DNA of 64,000 nucleotides from positions 68,572,680-68,636,679 of the forward strand of contig QCXZ01000137.1 in the NCBI GenBank assembly GCA_025024175.1. Direction: 5' to 3'. Below, piece by piece: positions 49,441 through 58,699 of this stretch (position 1 is its first letter; each line of letters starts with the position of its first letter). Source of the stretch: Rhyzopertha dominica. Its lineage: Eukaryota; Arthropoda; Insecta; Coleoptera; Bostrichidae. Position numbers and translations under genes: made by a program. The notes beneath the pieces were generated by a model. That model saw only the letters and a list, made by a program, of their open reading frames with translations, had not been told where the DNA came from and searched no databases.

Positions 49441-50371
49441 TGTGCTGTTGTTGTTCATTGCACGTTGATCATCCACTGATAGTAAGTTCTTCAGCAGCTG
49501 CAGTTTCCCTTTATAAAAACTGTAATCAAGTTTCGATATCATTAGTACTGTTTCTGGAAAGTACTAATTACATTTAAGTTTTGTATATTTTAAAAACTTT
49601 ACCAATGAAGCGTAAATACAAAACTGTAACATCGACAAGGGAGAACAGTACAAATTTTAAATTTTATTTTGATAAACATGACAGCCACTCAATGTGCGTG
49701 TAAAAAAAGCTATTACGGAGAATATACATCTTATGATAATTCTATTTATTACAATCATTTCAACACTAAATTTATTGTAACAGACAACGTATATAATTTC
49801 ATGTTTACTATTAACCGAACACAGTTGGCCTACTGCCTATATTCAACTTTGTTAGTTTATCTTCCGCTTTTTTACAGGTTGAAATTTTCTCATGAATATG
49901 GGAAAATTCCCTCATCATATTGTTAAGTCGCGGAACTTTTTCATTCCGGTCGTACGCATTTTTTCACGAAACAATTAACGTATCACTTAGCAACCAGCAC
50001 TAAAAACAATCGCGCTAACCACTGCACAAAAAGAAATTTATCGGAAGTATTTTTAAAGCATCTAATTGCCTAAGTCTTCCTTGTTTGGTCCATTTTCGGT
50101 CACCCGTAAAGTGCGATAATAGGTACACACATTTAATCTGGCATGTGTATTTTTGAAATCGTTCAAGTTCAAATGTTATCCTAGAAAAGGGATATTTTTC
50201 TTGTGTTATCAGCACAAATCGTTCAACTGTCGCTGTTTGAAATAGTTAATTCAAATCCGCTTAATAAGAAGAAAAAACTACATCCATCATCTAATGTTTT
50301 AAACTGTGAAACTGGACGATGCTTCTAAGTGAAAGTACAAATGCTGTTTTATTGCTTTGAGCTATTATTAG
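49441..50371. other. No feature recognised
   Basis: A plus frame at 49669-49926 (85 codons) shows no family resemblance. Confidence 0.35.
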
Positions 50372-50617
50372 TTGAAAGACAAATCTAAACCGTTTGTTGC
50401 TTGGATACAAGAGCGTTGTAAAGTTCTTAATAAGAGTTTAAAGATTCTAACCGAACGAAAGGAGTTTTGGAAGTCATCAAAGAAATTAGCACAAGAAAGT
50501 TTAGACAATGTGTATGTCAAAAATGTGATGTCATGTAATCAGAACGGTACAAAAAGTCTACCACAAAAGCAGTTTTCAGACGACGCTAATATTTTATCTT
50601 CACTGATTTTTTTTTAA
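50372..50617 (+). CDS. Unrecognised frame, possible exon
   Basis: 81 codons with a coding-like composition: lysine-rich helical stretch (LNKSLKILTERKEFWKSSKK) then a polar tail. The frame's first codon is not ATG. No domain is recognised, and neighbouring sequence is transposon-derived. Confidence 0.25.
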   Translation: MKDKSKPFVAWIQERCKVLNKSLKILTERKEFWKSSKKLAQESLDNVYVKNVMSCNQNGTKSLPQKQFSDDANILSSLIFF

Positions 50618-50865
50618 GAATTGGCAGTTGTCTTAATTGTATTTTGAACATGTTTATGGATAAAAATGTATAAATTGTTGTTCAAAAAAGATTATAATAA
50701 AAATGATTTCTTTTAAACAAATCTACTTACCGTTCTAGAACCCAAAACATTTACCGTTATTTATACTCTAAGTATACTATTGGACGAACAGAGCTACAAA
50801 ACAGGTAATAAACCTACTAAGATGATTGGCTTATTTTATCAGTATAGCACAGGTAACCGGTGTTC

Positions 50866-50952
50866 ATGAAAAACGGGTCAAGTAGGCCGTGATTGGTTTT
50901 TGTCGTCGTGAACGTACGTCGTAGTGCTAGTGCAACAACCAACAAGCTAAAC
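50866..50952 (+). mobile_element. Inverted-repeat family M copy 2, left part
   Basis: It starts GTTCATGAAAAACGGGTCAAG and matches family M copy 1 (45180 downward) including GGTTTTTGTCGT. At 50952 it is interrupted by a hAT remnant and resumes at 52060 with TGTCACTTG-like sequence. Confidence 0.65.
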
Positions 50953-52059
50953 TGGAGATTCCTAAACTTTTTGGAGTCGGGGCACCCTTGAATAATTTAA
51001 GGGTTTTCTACGGCTCCCTAACCTAAGTATAAAATACAAACAGGCTTAGTCATTAGCATTAACTAAATAAAACTCACACACTACAAAAAATATAATAGAC
51101 GTAGGTATGAAAGCTGCATTACTACAGATCAAGCTCAATAATTTAATTTATTTTATTAAAATTAAATATTAAATTAATGGATTGGATGAGCTTGCTGGTT
51201 ACTGCACAACTTTTCAATGCCTGTTCAACATTTATTTTTGATCTATACTTGCTCTTTATAAACACAACCGCCGAAAATCCAGCTTCGCTTAAAAGAGCAT
51301 AATTCATCTTTTGTTGAAATCCAAAAGTGTTGTCGCAAGATTATCTTCTTCTGCAGAAGTAAATTCGAGTGGAGCATCAGTATTGAAAGGATTTTCAATC
51401 CATGTAAGCTTGCGGATATTCTCAATTTTAGAGTTTTTCTCAAACTTATATAATGTGCGGTAAAAATAGACAATGCAAAAGGGATAAAATATTTTTATTA
51501 AAAACACCATTCCATAAACACAACCAATGATAACGTAGTATTTTTCTGCTGAGGAAGAAAATTTATGTTAAAAAAAAACAAAAGCGCCAAGTGATATCTG
51601 AGTTTGAAATTAAAAAGGCTGTGGGTTGGTTGGTAGCCTGAGTCACTCTACTCAGAAGCTCCAATTCGAGAACACTCCAACAAAATCGTCAGGTCAAGAT
51701 GTTTACGTGTTCTAATCGTCTATATTTTTCCCAATATTGCTCACGAGGACTTTTCATGTTTTAGAAATAGCCTAAATTGTCGACTTGCTTCTTCGGTTAA
51801 TTTACATATCTAAAACTAGACTATATTCCAAAACTTTTGTAGAACGTTATATAGTTTAGGCAAGCAGGCTAGTAAATGACTAATAAAGCTTATCTATTTT
51901 AGTTCTGGAGTAATATAATCTCTACTCCCTACAGACTTGTTTTAGTTGAATTGAAAACAGGAGTAAAATTGTGAATTTTTGCAATATTTCGCGGCGCCCT
52001 TGGTCAACCGCCATGCATGACTCCCCATGAAGCCGCGGCTCACAGTTTGTGAAACACTG
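50953..52059 (-). mobile_element. hAT transposon remnant inserted in family M
   Basis: The right end, read inward on the minus strand, is CAGTGTTTCACAAACTGTG, then GAGCCGCGGC. The left end TGGAGATTCCTAAACTTTTT aligns approximately with it. Flanks AGCTAAAC (50945-50952) and AACTAAAC (52060-52067) agree at 7 of 8 positions, fitting an 8-bp duplication. The sequence just outside both ends rejoins into family M. This explains both pieces. Confidence 0.75.
51170..51510 (-). pseudogene. hAT transposase C-terminal fragment
   Basis: The minus strand reads LTWIENPFNTDAPLEFTSAE, continuing EDNLATTLLDFN, matching the W(I/V)xNPF segment and following acidic region of Charlie/ZBED-type hAT transposases, close to the dimerisation domain. 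Several stops follow. It lies inside the hAT remnant and in the orientation expected from its ends. Confidence 0.65.
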
Positions 52060-52250
52060 AACTAAACTGTCACTTGCCTTCTTGCTTCTTGCTCACTTGT
52101 GTCGGTTGTCAAATACCCGTAGTTGTATTGTGCATGTTTACTTGTTTATTGTTTAACAAACGCCTACCGTTGCAGTTATGTGTAGTGCGGTAGTGTGTTC
52201 TGCAATCTGTAAACGTTTTCGCAGAATCAACTGTGAATGCATTAGTGATA
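52060..52250 (+). mobile_element. Inverted-repeat family M copy 2, right part
   Basis: It continues the match to family M after the hAT insertion: TGTCACTT and GGTTGTCAAA blocks correspond to the reverse of 45060-45110. The far end is not clear. Confidence 0.5.
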
Positions 52251-52345
52251 GGTAATAGTAATCCCGTCTTATTATTTTTCACCAACGCATCAAACTACAT
52301 ACGAATGCGTCAAATGGACCAAACGCCAAATGTGCATTAAATTAT

Positions 52346-52718
52346 ACAGGGTTTCTATAAATGATTCATGCATCCAGGGCGCTTATGGACATTAAATCAA
52401 TTTGCCGCCTCTCAGGAAAGTAACGCATACTTGTCATGTGTCGATTTTTGAATTATTTGATGTATTTTAATATAAGAAAACGCCTGGGAGTGTGTATTTT
52501 CAACAAATTTGTTAATGTTTTGTGGTATAATTAACATTAAAGTTGCAGAAAGCTCACATTTCGGACCTGTGGGGTGACATTTATCTGCAACCTTCAGTAC
52601 TATCGCCGCTTGCTATCGCCGTGCATATTGTTGCTTGGCAGCAGTTACAAGAAGGCGGCACAAAGAATTCAGAAATCAACGCGGTACGCGTTGCACGAAC
52701 CATTTATAGAAACTCTGT
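52346..52718. mobile_element. Small inverted-repeat element (373 bp)
   Basis: ACAGGGTTTCTATAAATG at 52346-52363 is inverted at 52701-52718 with one mismatch (17 of 18). A second partial copy is at 24620-24710. A plus frame at 52543-52800 runs over the right end, as transposase tails do in some insect elements, but no domain is recognised. Confidence 0.75.
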
Positions 52719-54589
52719 ACTAATCATAGTCCGTTTGCAGCCACAATATCGCATAAATTCAGCATATTACAAGAACTATTTAACAGAAATAAACATATAA
52801 GATATTAAATGAAAGGACAATAATGGCACTACAACTTAAAATCAATTCTGAAGTCAAATTTTTTCCCATTAAATAGAACCTTATTGTTGGCAAAGTAGAT
52901 ATACTGTTTTAATCTCGATGTTACCGTACTTTTAAGTGTATTTCCACAACCGTCCTATATGTTCATGTTCTTCATTTTTCTATCGAATGCTCCTTTGCGC
53001 TACATAACATGAACATTTACAGCTTTATTTAACGACACCTAACTACACGTAACAGACGCAGGATAATTACAATCTTGAATAAAGGTATATCATGTAATCT
53101 ATTAACGATAAAATATTTACACCTTTATTTACAAATGTTTGCACCAAAAAAATGCGTTAGTACTGTTCGGTTTAATGAATATCCGTCAAGTTACAATTGC
53201 AGTTAAATTTGTGAATAAATATATCTATTAGAATAAGACTTTCGTAATTTTCGTAGTCGTTCTATTCTTTTCGACTTGATGTTTAAAACTAAAATTTGTA
53301 TTTCTCATTCTTCTTATGTTTGAATTATTAAGAAGCTTTTAAAAACTTACCAGGGTACAGAAATCGTATGCACACACTTGAGTTTTGTTTATTTTTTATT
53401 ATGCACTTTTTTGTTAATAATAATTTTTAATGTTCAAAACAACTACGATATTCGGTAACCGAATATTTTACGCGCAAAATTTAACAACAGAAATTTAAGT
53501 AGATAGTATTGTCAAACTGAAGGACAGCTGCTAAGGAGGTAACATAAAGAAATTAAAAACTGGTAAAAACTTAAGTCATTCTCTCACAAAAAAAACAATA
53601 CTTAATATTCACTAATTTTGAAAGGCATAAAGGAATCTTAATAGAACTGATAAGACCACACGACTCAATTTTCTTACAAGGATTGCCTGAAATGTCATAG
53701 TTGCACTTATGGTTCACTGAACCGTTAGTTTCAGCTCATTTGTCACCGTTTGCTTGTCGTGAACTGTGGATAACCGCGTTATATGGAAATACATCGCAAA
53801 CGCACGATTTCAAGCTAAATGTTAAGCTCTTCATCTTATGGGGTCAACCTTTATGCACATTAGTTCATCACGTTCACCATTCTTAGCAAAAACACCGAAG
53901 CCGGGGTAAGCATGCTTCGTAATTTTACTTCTAATTAATGTGCGGCTCATTTACAGACACGGAATTAAATGAACGTTGATGAGCTGAAGACCTCTTATCG
54001 TTCTGCAAAGTAGTTGATCGAAAGGGGGTCACTAATATGTTATTCTGAATGATGGAAACCATACTTTCTTATATTAATTAAATTATTTGTAAGTCTTATT
54101 TACTGTTCTTGCTGCTACTGGTTAGAAAAAAATAACAATTTTGTTTTTGATATTGTTACAATTGGAATTTGGAATGGAACCGAAAATTGAAAGAACCGAT
54201 ATTTTTATAGGTACAAATTAATACAAGAGCTGAACCGAAAAAGGATGTTGGTGTATTTCGATGTGTGCCTTAATTCAGTAACCTAAATAACTGTCAGGAT
54301 GTCAGGTAGGTAATATATAAGATACGGTTGACTATCTATTTGTTGTATGTGTTTGCTAGTTCGCTATTTAAGTTTTAGATACAATTAACTCAATATATAG
54401 TTATTAAAAACTGCGTGATTATAATGTTTTTTTCTGACTTGCTACGCTGCAAATTCTACATTTAAAAGCTAAGGTGCGTAGCACATTTACCAGTGTTTTC
54501 GACGGTGTCACATAGAGGGTTAACATACTACTACGTCCAAAAGATAAGGCGACGTAGGAACTTATTTAAAATTCGAGGGTACAATTATT
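52719..54589. other. No feature recognised
   Basis: AT-rich; no supported frame or repeat. Confidence 0.45.
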
Positions 54590-55641
54590 TTTAGTAGGTT
54601 GGTAGCACTGCCTTTAATGTATATAGAGTTTCAGGTCAATATATTCAATAGTCGCAGAGCTAGTCGTGTTTCTGTAAACATACGAAGTTTATCGATTTCA
54701 CTAGATCTGATTTTGATGAGCAAAAAATATTTTGTCGCGAAAATATTGAGGATGTTACAGAAGGCCTATGGTGATAAGGTTATGTTGCAAAAAAGTGTTT
54801 ATAAGCGGCACAGAGACTTCTAGGATGGCAGAAAAGGCGTTGAGGATGAATAGCGTCTCGGACCACCGTCACCGTCAACTGAAAAACAACCCGTTAATCG
54901 TGCTCGAAAACCGCCGATTAACCTGACCTTGTTCGGTAAATAGCATTTTAAAGGATTTGTTGTGCTTTAGAAGCGCCATATCTCGTTTACTGCCAAAAAT
55001 GCTCAACTTTCTGGAAAAAAGGGTCATGTCGACATCTGTGAAACAGTGATTTCTGACTATCAAGACGTCATGAAACGCATCATTACCGGAGACGAGACTT
55101 AGATCTACACCTATAATCCGAAAATAGCCGGTCAATCGAGTAAATATTTGCAAATAAGGTGAAACCACACGGAAAAGGTCATGCCAAGGTCACTCAAAAA
55201 TCAAGGTCATGTTGACAGCTTTTTTTATTATCGTGGGGCAGTGCACTATAAATTTCTTCCAACCGGCCAACCTGGTAACATGGAATATTATTTGAGTGTT
55301 TTGAGCGTTTGCATGATGAAGCCGGAATTTGGACAGTCAACTCTGGGTTCATAATGCACCGGCTCACATAGCACTGATAATAATTCAAGACCATTTCACA
55401 TGAAATGATACATGGAACCACCGCATTCGCTTGATTTAGCACCAAATAACTTTTGGCTCTTCCAGTCCGTGGTCACCGTTTCCACTCGATCTGGGAACTA
55501 AAGCCGAATCGAAAAAAAACATTTTCCATGCCAGGAAAGGACTTCTCAGATAGTTTCGCGAGTTGGAAAAAACGTTGGCACAAGTACATTGTATCGGGCG
55601 GTCGTTACTTTTAAGGCGACGAAACTGATTTGGAAGAATAG
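54590..55641 (+). pseudogene. Mariner transposase pseudogene (irritans-like)
   Basis: Plus-strand pieces across frameshifts follow the mariner order: ILRMLQKAYGDKVM (HTH), DGRKGVEDE, VMKRIITGDET then a stop where Trp is expected (first catalytic Asp in GDET), YNPKIAGQSS, YRGAVHYKFLPTGQP, EYYLSVL, SLDLAPNNFWLF (the SPDLAPxDxxLF block, with the catalytic Asp reading Asn), and a tail WKKRWHKYIVSGGRYF then GDETDLEE ending at 55641. The block with the second catalytic Asp (HHDNAPAH) is only a trace near 55355. Inverted ends were not identified with certainty. Confidence 0.85.
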
Positions 55642-56340
55642 AGTTTTTATATTTTAAACAAATTCACCCCATTTTGGGACACCGTTTTNCTTGCAATGGT
55701 AAAAATTGTTTTTGTTATTTGTATATTTGTTATTTAACAAGTCTCGGGTGGTTGTATCTTTGATACACACGTAAATTTGGCACGTGTATCTTAAATACAT
55801 TGTAGGGAAGCCTTGAGCTAAAATGGATATAACAAAAATTATCAATCAAAGTAATTTTATTTCACTGGACAATTCACATCTTCATAACCAACCGGTTACA
55901 AATAGCGCACGCATATAAAATAAACCGCGTAGATCAAAGAATGGAACTCATAGAAGTGATATAGTGCTACTATAGTTTTATAGGAGGAAATAACATGGAA
56001 GAAGGAATAGTCCAGGAAACATATTCAACTTGGCACCGAAGGAATCTAGATATATTTCCGAAATCAGCTGTAATACATTAGCGAATCAGATACGCCTGTC
56101 ACTCAATAGCACGGTGGTTAATGCCAGAAGGAATATACGAATGTGTTGCAGAAGGTAATATCCCTGATCGCCGGGGTCGTCAGCTAGACAGTTAGATAAG
56201 GGAGCAACATTGCAGTAAATTTTAAGCACATTAGTATAGAGGAGTTTTGACACTTCAAAACATAAATAATGTTATTTGTAACACTATAAAAAACGGGCCT
56301 AGAGTTGATTCCTGTAATTATGTGTCTATTAATATATTAC
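55642..56340. other. No feature recognised
   Basis: Between the mariner and the LTR element; no supported frame. Confidence 0.4.
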
Positions 56341-56344
56341 TCAG
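56341..56344. repeat. Target duplication, left (TCAG)
   Basis: The same four bases follow the right LTR at 58530-58533. Four-base duplications are usual for Ty3-type integrases. Confidence 0.85.
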
Positions 56345-56545
56345 TGTAGACAACGGCAAGGTGGTCCAACGTCACCAAGGGGTTATGAAACATTTTTGTG
56401 AATCACGTTGGATTATATGTAATCAGGGGGAGCTGGGTGGAGAGTCACTCTCGGCCCGGCTTTCGCACGATACACTCATGGTGTTATTTAGTTTTTGTTT
56501 ATTTGATTTAATAAAGTTTCTTGGCAAGTAAATCGGTCGTTTACA
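56345..56545 (+). repeat. 5' LTR (201 bp)
   Basis: It begins TGTAGACAAC and ends TCGTTTACA, and is identical to 58329-58529 over all 201 bases. AATAAA lies at 56510-56515. No obvious primer-binding site begins right after it; the first TGG is about 15 bases further on. Confidence 0.95.
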
Positions 56546-56683
56546 GTTCAGGTGCGGGGTGGACTGACGTGCCGTGATTTCTAAGTCGTTGAAATTGTGC
56601 ATTAAAGTGAAAGTGCGTCCCGAGTTTGGGAAGTCACGAAGCAATTGTTGAAGATACTAATTGTTAAATTTATCATCCGAAAT

Positions 56684-57091
56684 ATGGGAAGATACATCCG
56701 AGGAAAACGTTCGTCGAGTTCTAGTTCTTCCAGCGACTCATCAACACGTAGTCGCAGTTACGTAACTCGACAAAAGGAAAAGAAGCAGAGAGACTCACGG
56801 AGCCGTTCAAAGACGGCCCGGACACCACCACCAAGATCGGAAGGGCAAAATAAGAGGAAACGTTCCTCTTCCGAATCCTCATCTAGTAGCCGGACGAATA
56901 GAAGGGATAGTAGACGGAGACCCCAATCGCCCGCGAACCGCAATGTCCGATCTCCGACCCCCAACACGAGAATAAAGCGATTAGAAGAATTGGTCAAACA
57001 GTTGACAAAACAAAGCTCAAGCAAGGAAGATCGGAAGGAAGTGATGCACCTAAGTGTGAAGAAAAGAGGATACACCAAGAATATACACTGA
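56684..57091 (+). CDS. Arginine-serine-rich protein (Gag-like N-terminus)
   Basis: From ATG 56684, 135 residues. It opens MGRYIRGKRSSSSS, followed by RS/SR dipeptides, proline-rich basic segments and RNRRDSRRRP-like stretches, then a short helical segment RIKRLEELVKQLTKQ before the stop at 57091. The make-up suggests nucleic-acid binding and perhaps nuclear targeting like an RS domain. RS-rich N-termini occur in Gag proteins of some Ty3/gypsy elements, but no capsid or zinc knuckle is present. The last 15 or so residues are integrase-coding DNA read in another frame, so the natural end was probably lost by deletion. The frame may start upstream at a non-ATG codon, which I consider unlikely. 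Confidence 0.7.
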   Translation: MGRYIRGKRSSSSSSSSDSSTRSRSYVTRQKEKKQRDSRSRSKTARTPPPRSEGQNKRKRSSSESSSSSRTNRRDSRRRPQSPANRNVRSPTPNTRIKRLEELVKQLTKQSSSKEDRKEVMHLSVKKRGYTKNIH

Positions 57092-57168
57092 AAAACAACC
57101 GTATATATCGAATAACGCCAAATGGTCGGAGGTGGGTAGTACCTAAAACAGCCCGAAGAAGACTCTTG

Positions 57169-58245
57169 ATGTATTATCACGATGGAGCGGGACATTTCTC
57201 TGTTGATAAGACCCTGGAATCGATAGCGAGTCGTTATTGGTTTCCCTCAATGCGTTGCTACATTCGCAATTACATCTCATCGTGCTTAGGTTGTTTGTAC
57301 AACAAGAAACCGTCTGGAAAGACACCTGGTAGTTTAAATACCATTGATAAAAGGGGCGTGCCAATGGATACCCTCCACTTGGATCATTTGGGGCCATTTG
57401 TACGAAGCTCTAGAAAGAACAGCTACCTAATTGTAGGAGTTGACGCATTTACGAAATTCACGTTTATGGAAGCCGTACCCAACACGAGAACGCAGTATGT
57501 CTTAAAATTTCTGGACGGCATAATGGATATATTCGGCGTACCTAGACGTGTTATATGCGACAGAGGAACAGCCTTCACAAGTAAAGCCTTTACGGACTAT
57601 TGCAGCGGACTGGGTATGAAGCGTGTTTTGTGTGCAACGGCCACACCACGGGCAAACGGCCAAGTGGAACGTATGAATCGCGTTATCCTTAACGCGCTGT
57701 CATCTTCCATAGATGACGAAACTTATTGGGACGAAGCGGTAAGTCGTGTCCGGTGGGGGATTAACACTACGGTTAGTTCTACCACTGGCAAGACACCGTA
57801 TGAAGTATTTTTAGGGTACAGACCTAGAGGCATAAACGATGCTTTCCTAAGTAGCGAGGTCTGTGAAGATGACGCGCGGGACTTGGGTGCTTTACGGGCT
57901 AACGCAAGCCAACGAATTGCCGCACAACAGCAAACGCAAAAGAGATTATACGATGCAAAGCATTCCAAGCTCCACAAATACGAAATTGGACAACACGTTC
58001 TGGTCCATAGAGCAACGTGCTCAAAAGACGGAAAAAGTAAGAAGCTCGAGCCTAAGTACCATGGTCCTTTTGTAATAACAAAAGTTCTTGATAACGATCG
58101 TTACGTAGTTGAAGATATGGCGGGTGCGAAACGTTCGCGAACCGCATATAAGGGAATAGTCCCTTCTGATAAGTTAAAACGTTTTCGTACGATTGTGAGT
58201 TCTAGTTCGTCTGACGAGGCGTCCGAGAACTTGCAGCCGGAGTAA
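57169..58245 (+). CDS. Ty3/gypsy-type integrase
   Basis: It inserts the element's cDNA into chromosomes. Counting from 57166: zinc site H5-X4-H10-X29-C40-X2-C43; catalytic core with D73 (in LHLDHLGP), D132 (VICDRGTAF) and E168 (ANGQVERM), giving D,D(35)E spacing; C-terminal GPY/F module at KYHGPFVI; serine-acidic tail. All key residues are present and the frame is unbroken for about 360 residues. It remains open upstream to 56887 through RIYRITPNGRRWVVPK, which belongs to the natural integrase N-terminus, so translation may begin by frameshift from the RS frame (it overlaps by about 200 nt in the -1 frame) or at ATG 57169, which would remove part of the N-terminus. Confidence 0.93.
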   Translation: MYYHDGAGHFSVDKTLESIASRYWFPSMRCYIRNYISSCLGCLYNKKPSGKTPGSLNTIDKRGVPMDTLHLDHLGPFVRSSRKNSYLIVGVDAFTKFTFMEAVPNTRTQYVLKFLDGIMDIFGVPRRVICDRGTAFTSKAFTDYCSGLGMKRVLCATATPRANGQVERMNRVILNALSSSIDDETYWDEAVSRVRWGINTTVSSTTGKTPYEVFLGYRPRGINDAFLSSEVCEDDARDLGALRANASQRIAAQQQTQKRLYDAKHSKLHKYEIGQHVLVHRATCSKDGKSKKLEPKYHGPFVITKVLDNDRYVVEDMAGAKRSRTAYKGIVPSDKLKRFRTIVSSSSSDEASENLQPE

Positions 58246-58291
58246 TCCAGATTTTACTATTTGCTACGTATATGTTTCAGGGTCCAATCTT

Positions 58292-58309
58292 CTTCGCGAG
58301 GGCGCGAAG
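58292..58309. repeat. Perfect 7-bp hairpin before the 3' LTR
   Basis: CTTCGCG and CGCGAAG with loop AGGG, 20 bases ahead of the 3' LTR, where a polypurine tract would be expected. Confidence 0.7.
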
Positions 58310-58328
58310 TTGGTCAGGTTAGGCCGAC

Positions 58329-58529
58329 TGTAGACAACGGCAAGGTGGTCCAACGTCACCAAGGGGTTATGAAACATTTTTGTGAATCACGTTGGATTAT
58401 ATGTAATCAGGGGGAGCTGGGTGGAGAGTCACTCTCGGCCCGGCTTTCGCACGATACACTCATGGTGTTATTTAGTTTTTGTTTATTTGATTTAATAAAG
58501 TTTCTTGGCAAGTAAATCGGTCGTTTACA
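58329..58529 (+). repeat. 3' LTR (201 bp)
   Basis: Identical to 56345-56545. AATAAA at 58494-58499. A frame running through it (58261-58515) is a shadow of the LTR also seen in the 5' copy. Confidence 0.95.
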
Positions 58530-58533
58530 TCAG
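58530..58533. repeat. Target duplication, right (TCAG)
   Basis: Matches 56341-56344. Confidence 0.85.
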
Positions 58534-58589
58534 GTACGATGTAATTAAGTAAAGTAATACAGGAGCGTATGTAAATATTTTTTGCATAT

Positions 58590-58690
58590 CTATTAGTATG
58601 CCAAATGCCCTTCGAAAGTCGATGTGAATTACATCGAAGTTCAAGAAGGCTATTCCCAGCTTTGGCAAATATGTTACGAAAAACCTCTTT
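58590..58690 (-). pseudogene. LINE reverse transcriptase scrap
   Basis: The minus strand reads LNFDVIHIDFRRAFGIL, matching the RT block DVIYxDFxKAFD. It is too short to classify. Confidence 0.45.
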
Positions 58691-58699
58691 TTATCACCT

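Larger units (their letters stand above)
56345..58529 (+). mobile_element. Compact Ty3/gypsy-type LTR element (2185 bp), RS protein plus integrase only
   Basis: Identical direct 201-bp LTRs, a TCAG duplication on both sides, and a 1783-bp interior. The interior encodes an arginine-serine-rich protein and an intact Ty3-type integrase. There is no protease, reverse transcriptase or RNase H, and no room for them. A canonical polypurine tract before the 3' LTR is not seen; a hairpin CTTCGCG-AGGG-CGCGAAG (58292-58309) occupies that area. Identical LTRs indicate a recent insertion. The element most likely arose by internal deletion of a full gypsy element and moves in trans. GC content is clearly higher than the flanks. 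Confidence 0.92.

Noticed and set aside
57723..57977. Minus-strand frames within the integrase and RS genes
   Set aside because: They are shadows of well-supported plus-strand genes.
56247..58515. 84- and 94-codon frames repeated at both ends of the LTR element
   Set aside because: They are open frames through the LTRs themselves and duplicate because the LTRs are identical.
56345..58529. Ginger-type DNA transposon (integrase-like gene, TGT...ACA ends, 4-bp duplication)
   Set aside because: The 201-bp terminal repeats are direct and identical, not inverted, so this is an LTR element.
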